DNA of 64,000 nucleotides from Phlebiopsis flavidoalba (lineage: Eukaryota; Basidiomycota; Agaricomycetes; Polyporales; Phanerochaetaceae), in the NCBI GenBank assembly GCA_035772785.1, contig JAOCPU010000027.1, positions 124,001 through 188,000 of the forward strand. Direction: 5' to 3'. The position numbers and the translations under genes are program-made. The stretch's first letter is position 1, and each line of letters begins with the position of its first letter. Positions 23,306 to 34,471 of this stretch are shown in pieces. The notes below the pieces were generated by a model. The model was not told the DNA's origin and did not search any database. It saw only the letters and a program-made list of their open reading frames with translations.

Positions 23306-26300
23306 GTAAGTGTTTTGTTCGTTGTGGCATGCTGCTGGCCGTAACGAAATACTAGCACCGAACATTCCCGCCTTCTGCCAGCCTACCCCAATTTTCTTTA
23401 CAAATACCGCCTCGCGTCTCCTGTGTGCCTCAGGGTGAGCTCTACATTGAGATAAGAACTCCTTAAATGGACTAATAACCGATCCGTCAACCGACAGGAA
23501 TGTCGGCACCATTTCGCCAGCTGGCTGGTAACTTGCTCTGGCGCGCTTCGCTCCCCCTGCCCTGATTCGACAGCACCTTCCTAAATGCAGATGCCCACCC
23601 TCGATCGCAGAGCCTGCCGGCTACTAGACCGCGCTTCCTCCCATTGGCCCCAGTGCGTCTGTCCAGCAGCGATGCTATACAAGGCCTATTCCTGCCCCTT
23701 ATGGCAGGTCATCCGGGAAGCCTCGCGAGGTATTATCAGGTTAGACAGGTGAGCCAGCCACCACCGCCCGACCGCTCTCGCATTCAATTCCTACAGAACA
23801 CACCGCACGCAGAAGATAAGCAGCTCGCGCACTTCGTCGTGTGTTCGCGCGCGCGCCCGCGAAGCACCCGGCATCGATACGATCGGCTCGTCGGGAGCGG
23901 AGGACGCAATGCGGGCCTCCCTCGCCCTTCTTCGGGCCATCCTCCCCCCACGGCCCAGCCCCCAGCCCCCAGCCTCACCACGTCGCCACAAACCTTGCGC
24001 GAGGGGCCTGGGTCGGAGGCCCCACTGCTCGTTCGCATCGCGTCTCCCGCTGTGAAGGCTGTTTGGGTTCGCGCCGTCGAACACTGGCTCCGCGCCATTC
24101 ACTCGTGCGCGGCGCCGCCTCGCTGTGCACCAACATTCTATCTCTCCGCTCGCGCACCCCTCCACAAACCCATTCAGCCATTTAGCTATGCACCAGCCAG
24201 CCTCCGACCGTAAACCGCACCCTCGGCCGCACGCACCCACGCCTATCTCCCCCTCGCTTCGGAGGGACGCCAAGCGCGCAGGGAGGGCAAGAAGGGGGAT
24301 TTAGAGTGCCCGGGGCACGCTCGCAGGGCCTGGGCGTGCTTACGGCACGACGCGTGCGTTTGATCCCCGGGCGTGCGTGTATACGCGTCGGGCGCGTCGG
24401 CGCGTCGAGCGGGGTGGTGCGCCCGGGGCGCGCGTGCGGCGAGAGCGGGAGCCGCGTATGGGGTCACACAGGCTGTGGTTAGGGCTAGGAGGGGTGTGGG
24501 GTGGTGGGTGTGCGCGCGCCGCCGGCCGTCCGACGTGCAGCCGTTCCGCACAGAGCCCGAGGGGGCGTCATGCCACGCGCACCGCGTCATGCTGCGCGTG
24601 TGACGGGGCCGGGCACGTATGCACGCCTGCAGCGCAAAGCGAAGCGACCGCGCACGGAAAACGACAGCAGGCCGAGAAAACGCGCAGAGGCGCGTTTTTT
24701 TTTTCTCTTTTTTCTGTTCTCTGCCTGCGCGCGCGTACGTAGTGATTTCCAGGCTGACGAACGCGCAGCCCGCGACTCCGAGCGTCGTGCGTGCGGCGTC
24801 GATCCGCGGCTGCTCGCTGCGTCGAGCAGGCCATACGCAGCGCAGACGATCGCCCACGGGGGCGGGCAGGACAGGGGAGGGGAGGGGGGGATCTCCCGGA
24901 GCTCCTGCGACGCGGCAGACGCGATTGTCCCTGCGCAGAGATAGGAGCCGAGCAACGTTCGAGGGTGCCGGTGGTTACTCTGACGGGTCACCCGGCTGCA
25001 CGTCGTCGCTGCGTCACCGCTGCGTCTGCTTAGCACGCAGCCGAGAGTTTTGCTCGCTCAGCGCGACGCATCGCAGCGTTTTCTGGACTGTATTGGGCGT
25101 GCTTACCGGGCACAGAAAGAAGTGGGAAGGTGAAAGAAGGAGCACACGGAATTTTCCCAGCGCTCCGGTGTGCACTGGGGTTCTATCGTAGAAACTCAGA
25201 ACTCGAAAACGCAGCTGCAGGCAGCTGGGGTGCGACGCGTCTTGGATTGGGTTCTGGGGGCCTGGGCTGCCCGGACGGACCGTTATCGTCGCGCGGGGAG
25301 AGTTCGAGGCGGCCCTGTGTGTATCGGCGGGCTGCCAGCCAGCTGGGGCCTTCTCGCCGTGCGCATGACTCGTCTGTGCGCGGTATGCCACGGCTGTCGC
25401 AGGCGCGAATGCATTGTGATTTGTTTTCACTAGTGCTACGTCCTTTTCTACACGTCGATCTGCGGGAGAGAAAACAGAGCGAGTAAAAGAAAAGAAGGCC
25501 TGCGAGCGGATCAACAGACACACATTCCTGCTCATGCCGGGTCGCAGTGCGGACAAAAATACAGGAAGAAACTACACAAGGGTGCATCTCTCCTGCCGAG
25601 GCGCGGCCCAACTCCGATAGCAGCAGCCGTCGACGATCGCCCGTATATGGATCCCGCAAGACGTGCTCGCATTGGATTGCCATGATGCGTGCGGGTCTGC
25701 TGACGGCCGGTGTCGTGTCTATCGCGTACGCGCGTGCGGCGTTTGAACTCTCGTGGGAGACGGTGCCCGAGCGAGCGGTGCGCGCCGTGCCATGTCGTGT
25801 CGTGTAGAATCATGTCGTGCTCGCCCCGTCGCGTCGGATGCAGCAGTAGGACAGCAGCGGACGCGGTGGAGGCAGCGCATTGGCAATTGATCCGTTTGGG
25901 TTTCGCGCGTCTCCGGCGTTTTATATGGGGAGGTTCGCGACAAGAACGACGCCTCGCGCGCACACACGGAAACGCGACGCGGTCTGCGAATGGGGCTCTG
26001 GGAGCTCTGTTCTCGTTCGCGGCCTCGGATGGGGACACGTCGCGCTGCCCCGGCGTCGTGGCCCCACGGCGGGCTGCAGGGCATCTGTTCCATCTCGCAT
26101 CTATCCATCGCCTGCATCCCTGATTCGAATGCGAAATGCGTGCGCGCGTGTTCTGCCGCGCGCGTCATGTCTCAGGTCAGGCTGAGTCAGGCTCACTCAG
26201 CTGCAGCGGCCCGCCACAGGCAGAACCCTGGGGCCGTCTAGAACGGCGGCCGCCTCGGCGTCGCGGTAGCAGGCGCGCAGATGACCCCGCCTCGAGGCGT

Positions 26301-27307
26301 GTGTGGCCGTGCGATCTGAGATGGGCCCAGGCGCAGAAGCGGGGTGTGCCAGAGGTGTGTGTGCGTGCTGCAGCTGCAGCTGCTGGCTGGGACGCGCGGT
26401 GTATATGAACGCGTCGGGATGAATGGGCAGGGGGATCTGTATTCAGTGCGCGGAATGAATGGGGCGCTGCGGGTGATGCTGGGGGTGGCTTCGCGCCCTC
26501 GATTGGGCCGGCGGGGAGGGCTGGGGCTGGGGTGTGTGCGCGGGGAAAGCTAGGGCAGAGCTCGACGACACGCTGTGCCCGGACGTGTGGCTATCAGCGA
26601 TCTGCGTGCGCGCACGAGCAGGAGCCCTGCTAGCTTGAAACTGCACGCTATCGCTCCGTCGTCACTTGCGGCGGCGGGCAGCAGCGGCGCGGCGGCGTTC
26701 TGGAACGCGGGCGTGGGGCAGCTCATGCGGACGCGCCTCGACGGGTCGCTATCGGGGAGGGAATTGGAATAGACAGATGCCGAGGGCCGAGGGCTTGGTG
26801 TGAGAGCGACGGAACAGCTGCCTGACAGAGTTGGCACAGCGCACAGAGACGCGCGCCCGCTGCAGCTGCCCCTGCGCTGTGTGGGGCGATCCGGAGGTAC
26901 TCGCGGCAGTCAGCGGATGGTGTGTGTGGCTCGCTAAGGCAGCTCCAACGAGGCCTGTCGGCGTGTTCTGTGAGATATACTGGGTTTGGGAGCTGGAGAA
27001 GCGGCGGGGGCAATGAATGCGTGTCCAGGCACCTTGGTGGCCTTCCCAAGCCTGCGGTCTAGAGCCCCGGTGTAGAAAGAGGGGCGATCAGCGGCGCCGC
27101 CGGCCGCTGCCCCACCTGCCCTCTCTGCCCGTCCGTCCGTGTCGCTCGCCGCGCGCTGGCCACCGATGGCGTGCTGAGCTGCGCTGGCCCGTCGCCTGGG
27201 CGTCGTCGACGATGGCACGGAGCCTCGTGGCCGGGGATCGGGCAGCGGCCCATGGATAGGACGGAAAAGGAAAAGAGCGCGTGATTGTGGAGTGCGTCGC
27301 AGGGGAA
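23306..27307. other. 4-kb G+C/CpG-rich region without recognisable gene
   Basis: From about 23820 to 27250 the sequence is dominated by CG, GC and TGCGTG motifs, and long ORFs occur in nearly all frames on both strands. None shows a family motif, consistent splice pattern or codon logic. Short T/A tracts (T10 at 24696) and simple CTGCAG alternations (26370) occur. It lies upstream of the bZIP gene and may be a very long promoter or leader, or hold unrecognised exons. Confidence 0.4.
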
Positions 27308-27360
27308 AGCCAATCAAAAAAAGGCGGAGAGTGAAAAGAGATGACGTCCGATGCCGTCAT
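27308..27360 (+). promoter_or_regulatory. CCAAT box and inverted CRE half-sites before the bZIP gene
   Basis: CCAAT lies at 27310-27314. ATGACGTCCGATGCCGTCAT (27341-27360) is an inverted repeat, ATGACG..CGTCAT, with two CRE-type half-sites separated by 8 bases, 50 bases before the ATG. ATF/CREB-type bZIP proteins bind TGACGTCA-like sites, so self-regulation is plausible. Confidence 0.45.
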
Positions 27361-27410
27361 AATGGCCGGGGGGAGGAAGAGCTCGGTCTGTCGTCACCAC
27401 CTACTCTACC

Positions 27411-29189
27411 ATGACGGCCATGGCAGTCCCAGCAGGGCCTCAACCCACAGACTCTCAGTCTCCCTCCCCGACGTCACTCCCCGACTCTGCCGACCATCCA
27501 CAACGCCCGCCGCCCCGCCCCAAGCGCAGCACCTTTGACCTCGAGCCCAATCCCTTCGAGCAGTCCTTTGCCCGCCCCTCCAACGACTCGTCCCTCAGGA
27601 CACACCAAAAATCGCCCCTCCGCGAGTCCATCGGGCCCTCCTCCACCGACACCGACAGACACAGCCGCCGCCCACACCCGCCGACCGCCCCGCCTCGGGC
27701 TCCAACCACAGAACGTCCAACTCTCCCAGACGGCGCCAACAACCCCCGCAAGACCGTCCTCCCGCCCATAGGACGCCATCGCCTCGCCCTCCGACCCGTC
27801 CTACTCATGGGCCTTTTCGTCCGCCTCGCTCTCCAACTCGCTCAGGTCGGGCCCACTCAGCCCCGCCATGCTCACGGCGCCCCAGCAGCAGCCTGAGCAG
27901 CCCCTCGCCGCCTTTGACCCCGCCGCCTTCCGCACCGGGCTCACCCCCCGCACAGGCCTCACCCCGGGCACTGGCCTCACCCCGCTGCTCGGTGGGCCCG
28001 TCTCCTTCCCCCCGCCCTCGCCCAACACGGCTGCGTTCTTGTCGATGATGAACAACAACGGCCCGCCAAGTCTCAGTGGAGTAGCCGGCACCATCACTCC
28101 AAACACCCTGTCGGCCATTACAGGTGTGCTTTCCAACTCTCATCACTCTACCCATGCCCATGCGTCCTCGCCCTTGAGCATGAGTGCCGTCACATCCGGA
28201 GGCTACGCCCGCGACAGCAACAGCAACGCCAACCCCAACGGCACCCAGAACGCCTACCTCGCGTCGGCGTCTGCGGCCGCCAACTCAGCCGCCAATGGGC
28301 TCTTTCTGCTTTCGCAGGCCCACCAGGAGCTGACTAAGCGCGAGGAGGCCCAGCGCGCAGGCCAGGCCGCCGCCGCCGCCGCAAACGGCGTGCAGCACCC
28401 CCGCCATCAACACGCAGCTCGCCAACGGCAACGGCGCCGCCGCGAACGGCAAGCGCGGCACGAAGCGCAAGAGCACGACGAACGGCAGCTACGACCCCCC
28501 CTCGCCCGCGAGCGCCTCCACGCCGACGTCATCGCAGCCGACGTCGAAGCGCACGCGCAGCCAGACCATGTCCAGCCAGGGCCGGCGAGAGTCGACGGCG
28601 AGCCTCGGGGAGGAGGAGGAGGAAGAGGAGGACGACGACATGATGCAGATGCCGCCCGCGCCGTCGGGCAAGAAGGGCGGCGGGCCCAAGAAGCCCGAGA
28701 CGGAGGAGGAAAAACGACGCAACTTTCTCGAGCGCAACCGGCAAGGTAAGCCCCCCCCCCCCCTCTCACTTGGATCTTCACCATGCTAACGCCCGTCCTC
28801 GCAGCGGCGCTCAAGTGCCGGCAGCGCAAAAAGGCGTGGCTCGCGCAGCTGCAGGCCAAGGTCGAGTACCTCTCGAACGAGAACGAACGGCTCTCGTCCG
28901 CGCTCATGTCCGCGCGCGAGGAGATCACGCGCCTCTCGACGCTCGTCGGCGGGCCCCCCGGCGCACCGCAGCAGTCCAACGGCGCGCCACAGCCGACCGT
29001 CACCGTCGTGCCGAACGGCACGCCCGCGCCCGCCGCGCCTGCGCCGCGCACCAGCACGCCGCGCACCACCGCCGCGCGCGCAGCCCGCCGCCCGTCAGCG
29101 TCGCGGTGAGTCTCGCCGCGGAGGGCGGGATGCCGGCGGCGGCGCCGCAGGGGATCGTCGCGGGCGGGCGCGGCGGGTTCGGGTACTAG
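27411..29189 (+). CDS. atf1: Atf1/ATF-CREB-type bZIP transcription factor with Aft1-HRA-like region
   Basis: A stress-responsive bZIP activator of the Atf1 class, usually a target of the Hog1/Sty1 MAP kinase. The N-terminus reads MTAMAVPAGPQP, then FDLEPNPFEQSFARPS and, with slips, SPSDPSYSWAFSSASLSNSL, RSGPLSPAMLTAP and FRTGLTPRTGLTPGTGLTPL, resembling the HRA segment. SP/TP sites are many. A Ser/Asn/Ala-rich middle (ANGLFLLSQAHQELTKREEA) leads to a Lys-rich and a nine-Glu segment. The basic region is NFLERNRQ | AALKCRQRKKAWLAQLQ, split by an intron (28746-28804), with the invariant N-x7-R. The zipper is VEYLSNENERLSSALMSARE. The tail ends GGFGY, TAG at 29189. Slips lie near 27600, 27750, 28395 and 29090. 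Codon use is very GC-rich. Confidence 0.9.
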
Positions 29190-32062
29190 GGCGCGCGCGG
29201 GGCGTATACACGTTTTGCCTCTGCGCCGTCCGCCGCTGCTGCTTTTTCTCTCTTTGTTCTCGTACACTATGTTCCTCGCCTAAATCCTGCGCCCGCCCCT
29301 CATGACGTACACCCATTGCAGACTTTTTTGCTTTTTTCTTTTCTTCTGCTAGTGAAGAGTGTGTTACTTATTGATAGTCTTACGTACGTGTCGTTGTTCG
29401 TCGTCGATGACGAGAGTTTTGCCTTTCTTTTTTGTGATTTAGTACAGATATAACGATCCGTGTCCGTGTTTGAGCCCATGTGTATAGTAGTTGTTGATGC
29501 AGTCTCTCAGTTTTTTGAGAGTCGGTGTGTGTGATGATGATTGAGTGAGCGATTGTGTGTGGTATGCAAATGTATTCGTAGTAGATACGCTAATATACAC
29601 GAAATAATAACCACGCAAGGATCGACGAGCAGAGTGGAGTGAGTGGAGGCGAGTGGAGCACACGACCAACTCCTCCAGCAAAGGGTCCAGGTAGGTTACT
29701 AGCATCCACACACGACAACGACGGAGAGCCGGGTGCCACACGAGAGAACGGCCCCGAGAATGTCGGGCGCGCGCGGGGCGAGAGCGGTGCCGGCCTGCCA
29801 GGAGGGGCGTTGGGGGGCTCCGGTGGGGTGACGCGTACCGGGGCGCGTGGGATGTGCGGGGGCGGGGAGCGGGGCGGAGGGACTGTCGCTGTGCTGGTTG
29901 CAGTCGTTCGATGTGTCCTTGGCCTGTGCCCGGGAATCGCAGAGCGGGAGGGGGGCGTGCGCCGGTTGTGAGCTGTTTCACGCGGCACTGCCGAGAAGCT
30001 CGTGTCGGTGGCTAATAGACTCTTCAGATGTTGTCGCGCGCGTCCGGCGTATTCATTTTCTTTTTTTTTGTCTGCCTTGACTTTGTCCGCCGCCTTGGGA
30101 CGCTCAGTGAGCTAGTAGATATTGGGAGTAGTCGTGCACCTGCTGCACATGTGATAGAGCCAGAGATGCTACGCTGCGTCTAATAGACTCTATGCCCGGA
30201 CCAGTGTGATGTCGAGGGCGAGGAATACGGGGCATCCCGGTGAACGATCGAGGTATATCATCATCCACTGCGAGACATCGTGGGCAAAAACTCTCGCGCA
30301 AGCCATCGCGCGCGCCCGGTCTATCATTGGTGTCCGTCTCGCAGTGAATAGACATGTGCGGATGGGGAGCGGAGGCGGGCTTTGCGTTCCGCCTCGGAGG
30401 CGGTCAGGCGGTCTTGTTCCTCTCAATCCAACAGCGGTCGGCGGCGCCGCGGGGGTGTCCAGCGTGATAGACTCTGCGCTTCAACCGTCGCGTCCAGGCC
30501 CGCGCCCAAGAGCCTTCGTTCCGCCCTCGCATTGAATACGAGCGCGTCGAGACGCAGTCAGGCGGTGCGCCCTAAGCGAGCACACAAGGCCTGTGGGATC
30601 GGATCGGCGCGATAGGCCAGCGCGACGCGTCGACGCGATCGTGGGCCCCAGGGCACCGCACCTGCGCCTCTTCATCTCCCGCGCACATTGCACGATCGCC
30701 CGCCTGCCATTCGCGGGCGCACGCGCCGTATTGGGGCCTGCCCCGGAAGGCATGTGCGGCCCCCCGATCGTGTTTGGGCACGCGGTTACGGCAGCCCCGG
30801 GGAGAAGCTTGCGCAGGGAGCCGCCACGGAGGGAACTGGGGCGGGGCGTCCCGCGCCCGCCCTAGAACAGGTGACCGCGGCGTCATCAGTGTGTCGTAAC
30901 GGCAGGGGAATAAAGTCGGCGCACGCGTGCGGGCTGCGAGTGGGGGTGCGCTGGGTGATTTGGGGGCGGAGATGGGCCGCTGGCTGGAACAGTTGAGATT
31001 GGGTTGGTGAAAGTGCTGGGCCTAGACTGGAGACCCTGGGGAGGAATCTAGCTCGGAGGAGGAGCTTTGTGTTTTTGCCCGAGATTACGGGAGCATGTCC
31101 ACGGTGCTGTTGCGATCTGCTGGCGGTGGAGGGTATCGAGGCACGCGTTGTCCGCTGGTTCGAGCACAATGGAAGAGATGGCTATCGCGAGTGTTCGTAT
31201 CCTCGGGACGGACGTGCCAGGTCGGTCATAAAGATCCTTGAAAGCTGTTGCGGTTTTTTGCGTGTCCGATGGTTCACAATCGTTGCCGCTGCGCAGTCGA
31301 GTCGACCAGAACAGCACACGGGGAACCTGTCAGATAGGCTGTTGTAAATGAGGCCTGGCTAGGAGTAGCTAGCTAAAGTGAAATTGCACGTACCACGCTC
31401 AGAGAATGCCAGAGCCCGTCGAGGGTGCATAGGACGAGACAAGAATACCAAGGAATCCTGCCGCCCGCCTCTCATGTAATGCGCTTTTCAGATTCGCATA
31501 AATGACGAATGGTCGGCCATCCGACTGGGATGTGAGAATCCCAAAGCTATCGTCCCATCTATGGGCCTGCTAGACGAGGTGTGTAAGAAGCTGGGAAGTT
31601 TGACAATGCACACAAGTCTTACCTTGGGTTAATAGGTAGCTCGGAAGCTCGGCTGAGTCGAACATTCTTTGTAGTCTTGCTTGAGACTTTTTTGCCCTGG
31701 AGAGGTGCTATACATTATAGAGGGGATAAATAGTATCCAAGCAGTCAGCAGTTGCGAGTAGGATTCGAGTGAATGAAAAGAGGTAAAAATCGCAATGGTG
31801 GTAGGTGACAAGCCGATTAATACCTCACGGTTAGCGCCTTGGTCAAATGACATTCAAGCAGATTCAGCGGCGGGTTTCCAAATGACACGATAAATTGCGA
31901 GGCATCCATTTCAGGTGAAAGCATAAATCAAGGTAGATCCGGATACAATGGTGTCCTCGTAGATGAAAGTAAATATTCCTATGAAAGCTCAGATATCCGT
32001 CCACAATACGTACCGAAATAGTAGAATGTGAGTATACAAAAAATAAAATGTCACGAGATACT
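29190..32062. other. bZIP 3' region, second CpG-rich block, then intergenic
   Basis: From 29200 to 29640 the sequence is T-rich and resembles a 3' UTR. From 29640 to 31020 it is again CpG-rich with overlapping ORFs on both strands and no family signature. AATAGAC occurs at 30014, 30182 and 30347, and GATAGAC at 30466. From 31020 to 32062 the base composition returns to normal; the last part is the phytase 3' UTR. Confidence 0.4.
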
Positions 32063-33907
32063 CTAGTTGTAACATTTGCTGAAATCGCCGTCACCGTTCC
32101 TCCGCGCCGTAGCCCCTCTGGCTGTGAACAAACTCCTGAACGGTACAAAGGCCCATGTTTCTGTCGCCAACCAGCAGTATGCGTATCGGCGCGGTGTATT
32201 TTGCAAAATTCCAGAGGTTGCAGCTCGTCGTTGACAAAGATGCGCACAAAATGCTCAGGGCTGGGTGTGGGCTCCACGAAGGCAGGACAGCTGAGTTTCT
32301 CGACGACCATTCTAGCTGAGAACGGCACCATGTGGCTGGCGAACCACTCTCGTTCGTCGTCCTTGGGCAAATTCTTCGGGTCCGAGGTGCTTCGAGACGT
32401 TGAACAGCCCCATAGCGCTGTACACTGCGACCATGAGATTCTCGTGTGTGAAGTCGGCGTATATCGTACGGTCGAGCGGGAACTCGAGGGTGTAGTTGTG
32501 CTGCTGTGTGCGGTCCTCGACAGGTGAGTTGGTGAGGCGTGCAATCAGCTCGTTGATGTAGCCGACGCCCTGGACGGGCCCAAGGGGATTCCCATATCTA
32601 GGCGCACGTCTCAGTAAGTTTCTCATTACCTCGGTTAAACACGTTCGCGATCTTACCCAGCTTTTTGTAATATTTCTCAACATCGCCCCAGTACTCCCCA
32701 GTCCTTCCACTCTTCGTATTCAAACAGGTCGCAAAAGGGGCTCTTGGGATCTTTGTCCTTGGCCTCGTGGGGATGACGGATCTGCTCTGCTCTGGCATCG
32801 GCGATAGTCTCAAAGATGCACAGATACCTCGAGTAGACGTTTAACATCTTCGTCTTCGAGATCGACACCCTTCGCCATCTTTCGCAGTTTCTTGATGACC
32901 GTTGGAGCAAAATTGATGGAGCCACTGATCAGTATAGTGGTGTTCGTTGTGGGAATTGGGACAGTGGATATTCAGAGTGTCGTTGCGCTTCTCCGAGATA
33001 ATCTGGATAGGCAGTGGCGCAGCGGGGTCACTGTGGGGTTTACGAAGCACGTTGCCGGAGCTCATAAATCCTATGAATACCAAAGGCGTAAGTTTGGCAC
33101 TGGAGCTGTACGGAACGAGGACTTGCCCAGACTCCAGTTACCAGCCGTATCCACAACGCGCTGCATGCCCGACGCACGCACGAAAGGCAGGTCATCATAG
33201 AGCAGATGTGCATAGCGTTCGTATGCTACTTTGCCGGCATCATGAGACCTGGTCCAACAGATTCAGTAAATTTGGATGCCACAGTTGCCACAATACTGAC
33301 TGTAGAGCGCCAAACGCGAGCAGATCGTTTTGTCCCAATGTATACTCGTAATCTTTCAGAAATTTGAGATCGTGTTCGAGATGCTTGGTGGGCGCGGGAG
33401 GGGCATGCTGAAGCCGTTTTATTTTTACAGCCTTGTAATAATCGTCATCGGTGTCTGGATATCGAGCACCGTGTCGTTGGAGCTGGTCGCGAATCATGTG
33501 TCAGGTCGATGAGACCGGACAGATAGTATGTTACGCACGATGTTGACTTGCTCTATGCTGCAGCCACTCGGAGGAGAGACGTAGTCCCCTGCCGGAAAGT
33601 AAGGTGAGTACTGACCCCAATGTCTTTGGACCTTCTTTGGTATTCCGAGCGGTGGCAGCGATGCGCTTGTTCCTGCGCTATGGGAGCCAGCACTGGGTCC
33701 ACGAATGCAGCTTGAGACCATAACGCCATACTCGGAGAGAGAGGCTGGTCGGGCTAACACGACCACAGCGAGTGCTCCAAGCAGAGCAAGGAGACCGCGC
33801 TTGACGGCGCTCTTCCGTCCCTCGCAACGGTTTGTGGCGCTGGATCCAGAAGGAACAGAGTTGACGATAGGTAGAGCGAGGACATCCTCTTTCTCCAGAG
33901 CAGCCAT
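32063..33907 (-). CDS. Histidine acid phosphatase/phytase with N-terminal membrane segment
   Basis: Histidine acid phosphatases release phosphate from phytate and other esters through a phosphohistidine. The start [15 protein letters not shown] leads to basic residues and a hydrophobic segment ([18 protein letters not shown]), so a type II anchor is likely instead of a cleaved signal. Then [29 protein letters not shown], an intron, and [19 protein letters not shown] with the catalytic RHGARYP. After another intron come [33 protein letters not shown] and [15 protein letters not shown]. The C-terminal acid site reads [13 protein letters not shown], then [11 protein letters not shown] and PLEFC. 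The end is [14 protein letters not shown] at 32063. Many family members have HD or HAE where HEN stands here. An alternative upstream ATG is at 33946. Confidence 0.88.
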
Positions 33908-34471
33908 GGTGTCTTCTAGAGCGATGTTGGAGGGAGAAACAGACAAGCTAATACGGTCACACGACCCATAAAGCAGCAGTGCGGATGGATGAAAATATTC
34001 AAGTCCGCGAGTGATGTCACTCTCACTTATCTATAGTTACCGCTGTGGCCACATTGTCCTCACCCGTCGTGGTTTTTGCGAGTCGCGTGCACGTAGGTTG
34101 TGGTGAAAAGAACATTGGTTGTGAGGGGTGGGTGACGGTTAGCTTTCAGGTGGCGGGAAAACGACTTGCCGAATTACTCAGTCAATTCGGCAATTGGCGA
34201 TGGTGTGGCGCAGCCCTTTCGTCGAATCACAGACGCCAGATTCCAGAAATCAACCTTCAAAATTAGGACAAACTCCAGCTTTCGTTATTTCTTACACAAC
34301 AAAGGATAGGTCTCCTGACGGTAAGAAACTGATATCTTTCAACGGAGAGCTCGCGAAACAGGGAACGACTGCCGATACCGAATTGAGCACGCGAATATTA
34401 TTGGAAGGGATGGCACCAAAGTTCAGGGAATTATTCTCCAAAACTTGGTCCGAGAGTTCTATAGAATACTA
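33908..34471. other. Phytase promoter region and MSS1 3' region
   Basis: About 560 bases between the phytase 5' end and the MSS1 stop, both on the minus strand. Only short ORFs are present; no gene or clear element was recognised. Confidence 0.45.

Noticed and set aside
22901..23512. 203-codon minus-strand ORF
   Set aside because: Overlaps a more coherent plus-strand exon; composition is that of an antisense shadow, with no family signature.
24243..24857. A 204-codon minus-strand ORF and several other long ORFs (24619-25191, 25014-25556, 25719-26168) in the CpG block
   Set aside because: Long ORFs occur on both strands and in several frames at the same place, as expected from stop-poor GC-rich DNA. 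The translations are Arg/Ala/Pro-rich without motifs.
28407..29267. 286-codon minus-strand ORF
   Set aside because: Antisense shadow of the bZIP gene; GC-rich codons without complementary stops.
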